Source: an uncultured Pseudomonadota bacterium | GTDB lineage: Bacteria; Myxococcota_A; UBA796; GCA-2862545 | Direction: 5' to 3' | Length of the DNA: 64,000 bases | Assembly: GCA_903861005.1 (NCBI GenBank) | Contig: CAIOSP010000026.1 | Coordinates: 48,310-112,309, forward strand | Shown: piece after piece, positions 27,623-35,805 of the stretch | How positions within the stretch are numbered: the stretch's first letter is position 1 | How the letters are laid out: the number at the start of each line of letters is the position of its first letter | Translations under genes and position numbers: made by a program | The notes under the pieces: generated by a model | What the model saw: only the letters and a program-made list of their open reading frames with translations | What the model was told of the DNA's origin: nothing | Databases searched by the model: none

Positions 27623-30600
27623 ATCAGACCGCGGCACGGCTGCTCGCGCTGATCGGACCGCTGGCCGTGGTGCTGGTGTGGTCCAGTCGCGTCGGGCTGT
27701 TGGACTCACCTGATCAGGCCTCAGCACCCCCACTGTTGCCGCACATCCGCGCGCTGCTGGAGCACGATCTCCCGAGGGATCCGCCGGTCCTCGTGCTGGG
27801 CAACAGCCAGGCCGAGGCCGCATTGGACGAGGAAGCGCTCGGGCGAGCGCTCGGGGTCGGCCGAGATGGGGTGGTGATGGCAACCATGCGCAGCACCCGC
27901 GCGCCCTTCGCGATGGCGCTGCTCGCGCGCTGGCTCGACATCGCGCATCCCAAGCTGGTGTTGGTGCCGATGTCGCTCGAGCACCTGCTCGACGTGACGC
28001 CGCCCACCGGCCAGCAGCGACAGTTCTTCGATGAGGTGCACACCACCAGCGTGCCCGCGCTCGATGCCAAGGTGTTCGGCTCCACCTGGCCGCGCTGGGA
28101 CAAGGCCATCGCGTCGGTGCAGGCCGAGCGCGACGCCGCGCTGGAGCACCTGACCAGCCTGCCGCTGCGGTGGACCGGCGCCCAAGATCCGGCCGCACGG
28201 ATGGACCGCGCACGCGACGCGGTGTTCGGCGAGCTGGGCGGCGCTCAGTTCGTGCTCAACGCGCGCATGATCCCCGTGGTCGAGCGAGAGGCGCGCGAGG
28301 CAGGCGCGATCGGCGATTTGGACGCCACGCTGCTCCCCGACGTGCTGGAGCTGGCTCGCGCGCACGGCGTGAAGATCGTGATCATCACGGTGCCCCAGCA
28401 GGCCAAGCACCTCAGCACCCAGCCCGAGCAGGTGCGCGCGCTAGCCGAGTACGTGCATGAGCGCGGCGGCGGCTTCGTGCACCTGGAGACGGTGCAGGTC
28501 CCGACCAACGGCTGGGTCGACCTCGCGCACCTCAACGCCACCGGCGCGTCCGCGTTCACCGACGCGCTCGCGGCGGCGCTGGAGGCGATGGGCGCCATGT
28601 CGGACGACGCGCTCAAGCCGCTCGCGCTCCCGCCCAAGCTGCCGGTCGCCGAGCGGCTGGGCCCGTTCACGCAGCCCAAGGTGACTGGGGTGAGCGGCGA
28701 CAAGTGCCTCTACAAGTTCAAGATCGACGCGCCCAAGTCGCTGAGCGACGCCGCCACCGCCGAGCATGGGCTGGGCAACGCGTCGCCGCTGGAGGTGTCG
28801 CTGCGGGGCCGCGCGCTGACCCCGCACACCGCCATCCGCGCCGACACCGGCTGCGTCGGCGGCTTCTTCTCCGGCGCGGGCTTCCTGATGATCTCGCCGT
28901 TCGAGCAGGGCCCGTTCACCGCGTCCGATCTGGACGTGCGCTGGACCCAGGCGGCGCCGCACGTGCGCCGCGCCTTCGCGAATGACCCGGACTCCACGTC
29001 GCCCGACGTCTGGTGGCTCCCGGCGGGCGGCACGCTCACGCTGACCTGGGCCGAGCCCCTCGACGTCGTCGGACCGGACGCACGCATGCGGCTGCTGCTG
29101 TCCGCGCTCGACGACCGCGCGGGCGCGCCGACGGTGTCGCTGGACGGCGATCCGCTCGACGTCGCGAGCTGGGGCAGCCTCCGCTACGTCGACGCGCCGC
29201 TGCCGCCGCGCACCGGCCCGACCAAGCTGGTCCTGACGTCGCCCGACGGCACGCCCGATCTGCTCATCCGCCAGCTGGTGCTGCGCGACCGCGGCGTGGA
29301 CCAGGTGGTGATCGGCAAGGCCGGCGAGAAGCTCGACCGCTTGGGTGTGGTGCCCGGCGAGTTCACCGAGGTGAGCGAGGCGCCCTCGCTCGGTGTGGTC
29401 GACGCCCACGGCGAGCGCGAGGGCCTGACGATCGCGTTCGACGTGCCGCCGCCGATCGGCACGCTGTTCGACGCGCGCATGGCGTGGCTCGGCAGCGACT
29501 CGCTCTTCGTGCGCTGCTACCCCTTCGACATCACGCCCGACACCGCGTCCTTCCAGCGCGCCGTCTACCACATGGAGAAGCCCGGCCGGCTCGCGGTGAC
29601 GGTGGGCGGTGTCCGCGCGCCCGAGCCCGACTGGAAGCTGGTCTGGCGCGAGGACCGAGTGTGCAAGCGCCACCTGTGGATCATGCCCGGCGAGACCGCG
29701 ACCATCTCCCCCCGCGTGTACGGCGCGCTCTACGTCCCCGCCGACGAGATCAGCGTGGAGCTGGCGACCGTGCACGGCGCCGGAACGGTCCACGTGGTGG
29801 TCGAGGGCCTGGGCCAGACGCTCGTCGACGAGACGCTCGACGCCGCCACCCTCGACGGCGCCGCCATGCCGTTCCGCTTCTCGCAGGCGCTCCCTCCGTG
29901 GCCGCGTGACGTGCGCCTCACGGTGACCGCCTCGCCCGACGTCACGCTGCTGCTGGGCCCGGCCGAGCTGCACGTCGCCGCCCCGCCCTCCGACGCGTGG
30001 TTCGCGCAGCGCCTGCCTCCGACGCCTCGCCCGCCGCGACCGGAGCCGGGCGACGCAACGGCCCCCGACGATGCCGCCACCGCGGCGCCCGCCGACGCCC
30101 CGATGGCCGACCCCGTCGCGCCCGCCTTGATCGCGGGCGCGGTGCTCAAGCGGCAGGCGGACCTGTCGTCCTCGCTCGACGGCTACAGCGCGGTGCCGAA
30201 GGACCGCACGACGATGACGCTGCTCGCCGAGCCCGGCGGGCCGCAGCTGCAGATCGCCACCCAGGCCGGCTTCGCCTGCTTCCCCGACGTGCCGACGAGC
30301 GCGCCGTTCCTCAGCCACGCGCAGGTGCGCTCAGAGGGCGCAGACGCCGCCAAGCTCATCGCGCTCGACGCGCGCTGGATGGACGCGCGGGGACGCCCGC
30401 TCAAGGACGCACAGGGTCAGCCGGTCGGCACGCACACCGCCGTGTCCAACGTCGGCGAGGTCTGGACGGACGTGAGCGTGATCGCGCCGCCACCGCCGCC
30501 GGGCGCGGCCCTCGCGCGGGTGTGTGTGCGTCGCGCGGGGCCGTCGCCGGGCGTGATCCGCGTGCGCGGGTGGGAGCTGGCGACCGCCAAGGCGCCTTAG
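27619..30600 (+). CDS. Large SGNH-like protein with beta-rich C-terminal domains
   Basis: 993 residues; ATG 27619 overlaps the fkbH-like stop (ATGA). A signal-anchor helix (about 7-24) is followed by an SGNH/AlgX-like domain (about 50-330): the nucleophile block VLVLGNSQAEA (Ser63) and the distal WVDLAHLNATGASAF near residue 300, giving an Asp-x-x-His pair. Four or so beta-sandwich segments follow (about 340-990), interrupted by a Pro/Ala/Asp-rich linker around 800-835. SGNH proteins partnered with MBOAT enzymes carry out O-acylation of polysaccharides in the periplasm, with the MBOAT handing the acyl group across the membrane. This is the likely last step of the operon. Confidence 0.85.
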   Translation: MNQTAARLLALIGPLAVVLVWSSRVGLLDSPDQASAPPLLPHIRALLEHDLPRDPPVLVLGNSQAEAALDEEALGRALGVGRDGVVMATMRSTRAPFAMALLARWLDIAHPKLVLVPMSLEHLLDVTPPTGQQRQFFDEVHTTSVPALDAKVFGSTWPRWDKAIASVQAERDAALEHLTSLPLRWTGAQDPAARMDRARDAVFGELGGAQFVLNARMIPVVEREAREAGAIGDLDATLLPDVLELARAHGVKIVIITVPQQAKHLSTQPEQVRALAEYVHERGGGFVHLETVQVPTNGWVDLAHLNATGASAFTDALAAALEAMGAMSDDALKPLALPPKLPVAERLGPFTQPKVTGVSGDKCLYKFKIDAPKSLSDAATAEHGLGNASPLEVSLRGRALTPHTAIRADTGCVGGFFSGAGFLMISPFEQGPFTASDLDVRWTQAAPHVRRAFANDPDSTSPDVWWLPAGGTLTLTWAEPLDVVGPDARMRLLLSALDDRAGAPTVSLDGDPLDVASWGSLRYVDAPLPPRTGPTKLVLTSPDGTPDLLIRQLVLRDRGVDQVVIGKAGEKLDRLGVVPGEFTEVSEAPSLGVVDAHGEREGLTIAFDVPPPIGTLFDARMAWLGSDSLFVRCYPFDITPDTASFQRAVYHMEKPGRLAVTVGGVRAPEPDWKLVWREDRVCKRHLWIMPGETATISPRVYGALYVPADEISVELATVHGAGTVHVVVEGLGQTLVDETLDAATLDGAAMPFRFSQALPPWPRDVRLTVTASPDVTLLLGPAELHVAAPPSDAWFAQRLPPTPRPPRPEPGDATAPDDAATAAPADAPMADPVAPALIAGAVLKRQADLSSSLDGYSAVPKDRTTMTLLAEPGGPQLQIATQAGFACFPDVPTSAPFLSHAQVRSEGADAAKLIALDARWMDARGRPLKDAQGQPVGTHTAVSNVGEVWTDVSVIAPPPPPGAALARVCVRRAGPSPGVIRVRGWELATAKAP

Positions 30601-30719
30601 CGCGAGCCGCGCGCGCCTACGCCAGGACGCGCTCGCCGACCGCCGGCACCGCGTCGTCGCACCTTCCCGTGGGTGGTCACCGCGGCCCCGGGCCGTCCTG
30701 GGCCTCGACCACAGACGGA

Positions 30720-31880
30720 CTAGGGCGCGAGCCCCTCCGCCTGCACCGACACGTCCGACTCGGCCTCCGCCAACCCGGTCGACAGCCAGGCGCCGGCCTC
30801 CGCATCTCCGTCGAACACCGACGCCAGGAAGGCGTCCACGGACGCGCGCAGCAGAAGGCCTTGGCGGACCGGCTTCATCGTCGGCGTGACCAGCTCGCCC
30901 ACGCAGGGCGCGGCGCACTCGTCCGACAGCAGCGTGGTGCCCTCAGGGATCAACGCGGTCAGCGCGCCGTCCGACATGCTGTTCAGCACCGCGCCCGCCG
31001 CGCTGCAGCCGATCGAGTCCGCGTTCGGCACCGCGTCGAACAGCGCCGCCGTCGCGTCGGGGAAGCCGGTGTGCGTGCCGGCCTTGAGCGTCACCAGCAC
31101 CTTGGGGTCGTCCGACGCGTCCCACGCGGGCTGCGAATTGCCGGTCAGCGGCACGAACGCGTCCGCGTCGCCGTGCACGAACAGGATCGGCGGCTCGTCG
31201 GCGGCGAAGGCGTCCAGCGGAAGCATGCAGGTGGCCGGCGCCACCGCGACGATCGCGTCGACCCGGTCATCGCGGGTGGGCTCATAGAGCGACGCGAGCA
31301 TCGTGGTCGTGCCGCCGAGCGACATGCCGCCGAACGCCACCTGCTCCCCGTCCACCACCCCGGTGATCCAGGACAGATCGCCCTCCCCGGCGATGACCTC
31401 ATCGAGCAGGAAGCCCATGTCGTCGGCCTGGTTGAGCACGTCCATCACGGTCGCGCCGCCGGGGGCGGACAGGTTGGACAGCGGGAAGGTGGGCGCGACG
31501 AACACCCAGCCGCGGCTGGCGAGCGTGGCGCCCAACAGGGCGTGATCGTTCTTGCCGCTCATGAACCCGTGCGCGAACACCATCACCGGGAAGGGCCCCG
31601 CTTGGGGATCGGCGTTGCGCGTCGGCCCGTCCACCGTGCCGACGTCGGACGGGTACCAGATCTCGACCGGCAGCGTGCGCGTGTCGAGCGCCGCTTGATC
31701 GCCGTTCGCGGGCGTGCCGCGGCGGTCATCGACCAGGGTCAAGGTGCGCACCCCGACGCCGTGCGCGCCAGGCGCCGCCCAGGTGTCGGCCGGGACGATC
31801 GGGGTCTCGGAGGTCGTGTCGTCGGTGGCGTCCGGCGTGGACGAGCAGGCGGCGAGCAGGGCGAGGACGAAGGGGCGCAT
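30720..31880 (-). CDS. Lipoprotein alpha/beta hydrolase
   Basis: 386 residues. Lipobox LLAAC (Cys12), a Thr/Asp-rich linker, then an alpha/beta hydrolase: VMVFAHGFMSG (oxyanion region), GGMSLGG nucleophile elbow (Ser187), LFVHGDADAFVPL (acid) and KAGTHTGF (His). The layout resembles platelet-activating-factor acetylhydrolase/dienelactone hydrolase-like enzymes, with PVEIWYPSD near the domain start. Exported and membrane-anchored; substrate unknown. Four or more cysteines in the C-terminal part (IGCSAAG, SDECAAPCVGEL) suggest disulfides. Confidence 0.87.
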   Translation of the reverse strand: MRPFVLALLAACSSTPDATDDTTSETPIVPADTWAAPGAHGVGVRTLTLVDDRRGTPANGDQAALDTRTLPVEIWYPSDVGTVDGPTRNADPQAGPFPVMVFAHGFMSGKNDHALLGATLASRGWVFVAPTFPLSNLSAPGGATVMDVLNQADDMGFLLDEVIAGEGDLSWITGVVDGEQVAFGGMSLGGTTTMLASLYEPTRDDRVDAIVAVAPATCMLPLDAFAADEPPILFVHGDADAFVPLTGNSQPAWDASDDPKVLVTLKAGTHTGFPDATAALFDAVPNADSIGCSAAGAVLNSMSDGALTALIPEGTTLLSDECAAPCVGELVTPTMKPVRQGLLLRASVDAFLASVFDGDAEAGAWLSTGLAEAESDVSVQAEGLAP

Positions 31881-31912
31881 GGGGGCTCCGGGCGATTCGC
31901 GAGGAGTGTATC

Positions 31913-31930
31913 CGAAACGGTCTCGTTTCG
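31913..31930. promoter_or_regulatory. Hairpin/operator-like inverted repeat upstream of the hydrolase gene
   Basis: CGAAACG (31913-31919), GTCT, CGTTTCG (31924-31930): a perfect 7-bp inverted repeat in the 78-bp gap between the oxidoreductase stop and the hydrolase start on the minus strand. It is less G/C-rich than its surroundings. Spacing and length suit a TetR-type operator controlling the hydrolase, or a terminator for the preceding operon. Confidence 0.45.
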
Positions 31931-31958
31931 AGCGCCCCGATCCGCGGCGACACGTCCG

Positions 31959-34172
31959 CTACGCCGACTTCGACACCCCGCTCCAGTCGCTCACGTCGCG
32001 CGGACCGGCCGCGGGCCGCACGTCGACCACGATCCCCGTCAGGTGCGCCATGCCGGACAGCGGCTCGAGCTTGGTCGGCCCGTCCGCCGCCAGCAGGTTC
32101 ACGTTCACGCCCTCGGTGCTCGACGCGATCGTCAGCTTGGCCGCGTGCTGGTGGCCCCAGCCATGCGGCAGCGCGACCACGCCCGGCATGAGGTCGTCGT
32201 TGAGCGCCACGGGCAAGCGCACCGTCGCCACCTCGGTCGACACGTCGGCGATGTCGCCTTCGGCCAAGCCCAGGCGCGCGGCGTCGTCGGGGTGGACGAA
32301 CAGGCGGTTGGTGCGGTGACGCTTGGGTACCAGCGCCTCAGCGTTGTGGGTCCACGAGTTGTGCGTGGTCAGCTCGCGCTTGGTGATCATGCGCAGCTTG
32401 CCCGCGTTCGCGACCGCCTCGGCGTACGACGCGTCCAGGCGCGTGCGCGCGACCTCCAGCACGTCCGCGGGCGCCAGGTCGACCTTGCCGTCGGGCGTCA
32501 CCACGCGCTTGCCCAGGAAGTCGCCCGGCTCGTGCACGGGGCGCAGCAGGCCGTGCGTGGACTTCAGCAGCGTCTCGAAGCGCGGCTGACGCGTGACGCG
32601 CAGGAACGCGTCGAGCAGCGCCTCTTGCGGCAGGCCGTCCTGCCCGGTGCGGCGGCGATGGCGACGACGCCAGGCCTCCAGCCCCATCGTCACCACCTTG
32701 CTGCCGAACAGGCCGACGCCGCTCGCGCGGCAGAGGTCGTGGTAGATCGTGGCCTCGTCGCGGGCTTCACCCGGCGGCGGCAGCACGGCGCGCGTCGCCT
32801 GCAGGTAGGGCTTGACCTGCAGGCCAAGCCAGAGCGGGAAGACAAACGGCAGATCGGGCCGCTCGAGCGGCGATGTCGCGGGCAGCACGTGCGTGGCGAC
32901 CGCACCCGTCTCGTTCGCGTAGATGTCGACCGTGACCAGCAGCTCCAGCTTCTTAAACGCGTCGCGCAGGCGGCCGGAGTTGGCCATGGTGATCAGCGGG
33001 TTGCCGCCGGTGACGAACAGCGCACGCACCTGGCCCGGGCCCTCGGTGAGGATCTCGTCGGCGAGCACGCCGCCGGGGAACGCGTCGTTGGTGCGACGGA
33101 ACCCACCCACGCGGCTGCGCCCCCCACCCTTCAGCACGCCGAAGCGCTTCCCGAAGGCGGCGAAGTCGAACACGCCGTGGCCGACCATCGTGCCGCCAGG
33201 GCGGTCCAGGTTGCCCGACAGCGCCTGGATGCACTCCTGTAGCCAGAACGCGAGGCTGCCGTTGGTGCCCATGTTCACGCCGGTGCTGCTGTAGAGCGAC
33301 GCGCCATCCGCCGCCGCGTAGTCACGCACCAGGTCGCGCAGGATGGCGGCGTCGAGGCCCGTGACCTCGGCGCAGCGCTCAGGCGTCCACGGGCGCACCA
33401 GTGCCTCGATCACCTCGATGCCCTTGGTCGTACGCGCGGCGCGCTCGCGGTCCACCCCGCCCACCTCAAACAGCACGTGCAGGAAGCCCAGGTAGAAGAA
33501 TACGTCGGTGTCAGGCCGGATGAAGTGGTGCTCGCTCGCGGCCTTGGCGGTCTCCGTCCGGCGCGGGTCGATCACCACCACGCGCGCCCCGCGCGCCCGC
33601 AGAACGTGCAGCTGCATGAACGGGTTGGGCACCTGCAGGAAGCTCCACTTGCTCACCACCGGGTTGGCCCCGACGATGATCAAGAGCTGGGTGCGCGGCA
33701 GGTCCGGGTAAGGCTGCGTGAACGGAAAGCCGTACATGCGATCCGCGATCGCGAACTTGTTCGCGCAGTCCTGCGTGGCCGACGAGTACAGGCTGGTCGA
33801 ACCGATCCCCTGCATGAAGCCTTGGGAGAAGATCGGGTGGAGCAGGCTGAACCCCGCCGCCGTACCGACGTACATGGCGATGGAGTCCGCGCCGTGGTCA
33901 CCCTTCAGCTGCTTGACCTTGGCGCCAATGTCCGCGAGCGCCTCTTCCCAAGACACCTCGACGAGCACGCCGTCCTTGCGCATGAGCGGGCGCTTCACGC
34001 GGTCGGGCGAGCCGTACAGCTCCTGCTGCTTCACGCCCTTGATGCACGCGAAGCCACGCGTGGCGACGTGATCCTCGTCGGGCCGGACCTTGGTGATCTG
34101 CCCGTCGTCGACGGTGACCTCCAGGCCACAGAGCGACTCACAGATCCGACAGAAGGTAGCGTGCGTGGTCAA
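31959..34172 (-). CDS. Molybdopterin-dependent oxidoreductase (Mo/W-bisPGD family)
   Basis: 737 residues. N-terminal [4Fe-4S] motif FCRICESLCG with a fourth Cys in GFACIKG, followed by DRVKRPLMRKDG and SWEEALADIGAKV. The central part has ATQDCANKF, where the Cys may be the metal ligand, and IIVGANPVVSKW. The C-terminal dinucleotide-binding domain has LFVHPDDAARLGLAEGD and GVVALPHGWGH. The start is TTG 34172, overlapping the previous stop (TTGA) with CGGAG upstream; the frame is open further but in another gene. No Tat signal, so cytoplasmic. No dedicated electron-transfer subunit is adjacent. Substrate unknown; its place at the end of a carbamoyltransferase operon is curious. Confidence 0.9.
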   Translation of the reverse strand: MTTHATFCRICESLCGLEVTVDDGQITKVRPDEDHVATRGFACIKGVKQQELYGSPDRVKRPLMRKDGVLVEVSWEEALADIGAKVKQLKGDHGADSIAMYVGTAAGFSLLHPIFSQGFMQGIGSTSLYSSATQDCANKFAIADRMYGFPFTQPYPDLPRTQLLIIVGANPVVSKWSFLQVPNPFMQLHVLRARGARVVVIDPRRTETAKAASEHHFIRPDTDVFFYLGFLHVLFEVGGVDRERAARTTKGIEVIEALVRPWTPERCAEVTGLDAAILRDLVRDYAAADGASLYSSTGVNMGTNGSLAFWLQECIQALSGNLDRPGGTMVGHGVFDFAAFGKRFGVLKGGGRSRVGGFRRTNDAFPGGVLADEILTEGPGQVRALFVTGGNPLITMANSGRLRDAFKKLELLVTVDIYANETGAVATHVLPATSPLERPDLPFVFPLWLGLQVKPYLQATRAVLPPPGEARDEATIYHDLCRASGVGLFGSKVVTMGLEAWRRRHRRRTGQDGLPQEALLDAFLRVTRQPRFETLLKSTHGLLRPVHEPGDFLGKRVVTPDGKVDLAPADVLEVARTRLDASYAEAVANAGKLRMITKRELTTHNSWTHNAEALVPKRHRTNRLFVHPDDAARLGLAEGDIADVSTEVATVRLPVALNDDLMPGVVALPHGWGHQHAAKLTIASSTEGVNVNLLAADGPTKLEPLSGMAHLTGIVVDVRPAAGPRDVSDWSGVSKSA

Positions 34173-34522
34173 ACAGACTCCGGACGGGTCCGCCAGACAC
34201 CCAAAGCGGCGACGGTGGACACCACAGCAAAGAGGGCGCTGGAGGACATGGGATCGGTGGCAAACCACCAGGCGCTCATCGCGACGGACGTGAACGCCCA
34301 CAGCGCGAGCCAGAGCGGGCGCGCCCAGGCCCGGCCGCGCAGCAAGCCAAACGCCGCCGCGGCCCACAGGCCTCCGCGCACCACAAACAGCAGCTCCATC
34401 GCCGCGTGGTCCAGCACCGACATGGCGAACGCGCACGCCACGAAGGACACCGCCTCCTTCCACACGCCCCACACGGCGACGAACACCGCGAGCGCGCGGC
34501 CCAGCTTGCGTTCGCCGCTCAT
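34169..34522 (-). CDS. Small four-helix membrane protein
   Basis: 117 residues, nearly all hydrophobic, with about four predicted helices (around 8-30, 36-62, 66-88, 92-112). No family recognised; the DoxX/DUF2127-like size is suggestive only. It overlaps the SGNH gene before it (ATGA) and the oxidoreductase after it (TTGA), so it is translated as part of the operon. Confidence 0.75.
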   Translation of the reverse strand: MSGERKLGRALAVFVAVWGVWKEAVSFVACAFAMSVLDHAAMELLFVVRGGLWAAAAFGLLRGRAWARPLWLALWAFTSVAMSAWWFATDPMSSSALFAVVSTVAALGVWRTRPESV

Positions 34523-35640
34523 GGCGTGCTCCGCGCCGGCACGTGGGCAGCCAGCTGCTCAGCAAACCAGAGGTTGCCCGACGCGGCCGGGTGGCCGTCG
34601 CCGATCAGGTACGGGTGCATCTCCGACGGCGGCGAAAGCTCGTCCAGCACCGTGATCTGGGGGTCGCCGTGGCTGGCGGCGCGCGCGTACTCGACAAACC
34701 ACGTGACCGGCAGGCCGCGATCGCCGTAGAAGTAGATCACCAGCGGGATCTTGCGGGAGCGGGCGACGTCCACGATATGGTCAATGCCGTCCGCCACCAC
34801 CGCCTGCACGATGAAGTCGCTGTAGGACAGCTCGAAGATGGGCGGCAGCGCCATCAGCAGCGTCTCGGGATCCAAGGCCGACCCGACCGCGCGGAACAGC
34901 GGCGAGTGCACGAGGCGGCGGTGATCGTTGAGATCGATCGGCTGGCTGTCGTCGGGCACCAACAGGCCCACGAACGCGGCGTTCGCGTGCAGCACGTCCA
35001 CCGCGAAGGCCAGGTTGTTCGCGTAAGACACCGAGTTGGCGCCAGGCTGGCCCACGTTGAGCAGCGCCAGGTCCGAGCGCCCCGCCGCGTCCAGGCGAGC
35101 GCGCATCGCCACGCAGAGCGTGCCGTCATCCTCCACGCCCTTGCCGAACACGAACGAGTCGCCGAGCAGCGCCACGCGCGTGGTCGCCTCGACCGGCTGC
35201 ACACCGCACAGGCGCGTCGCGTCGGGACCGATGTGCGAGACCGTCGTCTTGCCGGCCACCTTGAAGGTCTGCGTGGAGTTCGCCCGGTACGGGAACTGCC
35301 CCGCCGCCCGCTCCGACGTGAAGTCCCACGTGAGGAAGGCGCCGGGGCGATCGTTCACGGACAGGTTCCAGGCCCACAGCGCGGCGAGGACGGGCGTCGC
35401 GAGCAGCGCGCCCATCGCCAGGTCCGCGCGACGCGTCACGCGCTGCGCGAGCATCAACAGCGCGTTCACCACGCCCACCGCCACCACGAAGCGTAGCAGG
35501 GCGACCAGCAGTTCGCCCCAGCCCTGGCTCTGATGCGCCACGAACAGCCAGAGCGCTTGGACCAGCACCTCGCGCGCCGCCAGCACGAGCACGGTGGTGG
35601 CGAACGCCGTGCCTAGCCAGCGTGGCAGGCGTTGAATCAT
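34519..35640 (-). CDS. SGNH-type membrane protein
   Basis: 373 residues. Three N-terminal membrane helices (about 10-33, 45-66, 75-94) precede an extracytoplasmic SGNH hydrolase domain: block I VALLGDSFVFG with Ser162, block II NVGQPGANSVSY, and the C-terminal IGDGHPAASGN (Asp348, His350). Such proteins cleave or transfer acyl/carbamoyl-type esters on exported sugars. It lies 6 bp after the DUF5989-like gene of the carbamoyltransferase operon. Confidence 0.85.
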   Translation of the reverse strand: MIQRLPRWLGTAFATTVLVLAAREVLVQALWLFVAHQSQGWGELLVALLRFVVAVGVVNALLMLAQRVTRRADLAMGALLATPVLAALWAWNLSVNDRPGAFLTWDFTSERAAGQFPYRANSTQTFKVAGKTTVSHIGPDATRLCGVQPVEATTRVALLGDSFVFGKGVEDDGTLCVAMRARLDAAGRSDLALLNVGQPGANSVSYANNLAFAVDVLHANAAFVGLLVPDDSQPIDLNDHRRLVHSPLFRAVGSALDPETLLMALPPIFELSYSDFIVQAVVADGIDHIVDVARSRKIPLVIYFYGDRGLPVTWFVEYARAASHGDPQITVLDELSPPSEMHPYLIGDGHPAASGNLWFAEQLAAHVPARSTP

Positions 35641-35646
35641 GCGCGC

Positions 35647-35805
35647 CTAGAAGACCGCGTAGAAGAACGGGATCAGGATCGGCATCTCGGCGACGGTCAC
35701 GAACGCCAGCACGAGCACGATCGCGATCAGCAAGGGCGCCAGGATCCACGACCCGCGGTCACGGATCATGCGGAAGAAGTTGAAGGCGGCGTCGAACCTA
35801 CCCAC
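35647..35805 (-). CDS. DUF5989/SxtK-like 52-residue membrane protein
   Basis: Short gene found by reading the gap. GTG start at 35805 with GGGAGG 5 bp upstream, beginning inside the last bases of the carbamoyltransferase gene (8-bp overlap). The product has a basic amphipathic start (FNFFRMIRDRGSW), one membrane helix (ILAPLLIAIVLVLAFVTVA) and the ending PFFYAVF. The W-x2-P-helix-PF(I/F)Y-x2-F plan is what I know from the tiny DUF5989/SxtK proteins that sit beside SxtJ-like proteins and carbamoyltransferases. Probably a structural partner of the SxtJ-like protein. Confidence 0.85.
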   Translation of the reverse strand: MGRFDAAFNFFRMIRDRGSWILAPLLIAIVLVLAFVTVAEMPILIPFFYAVF

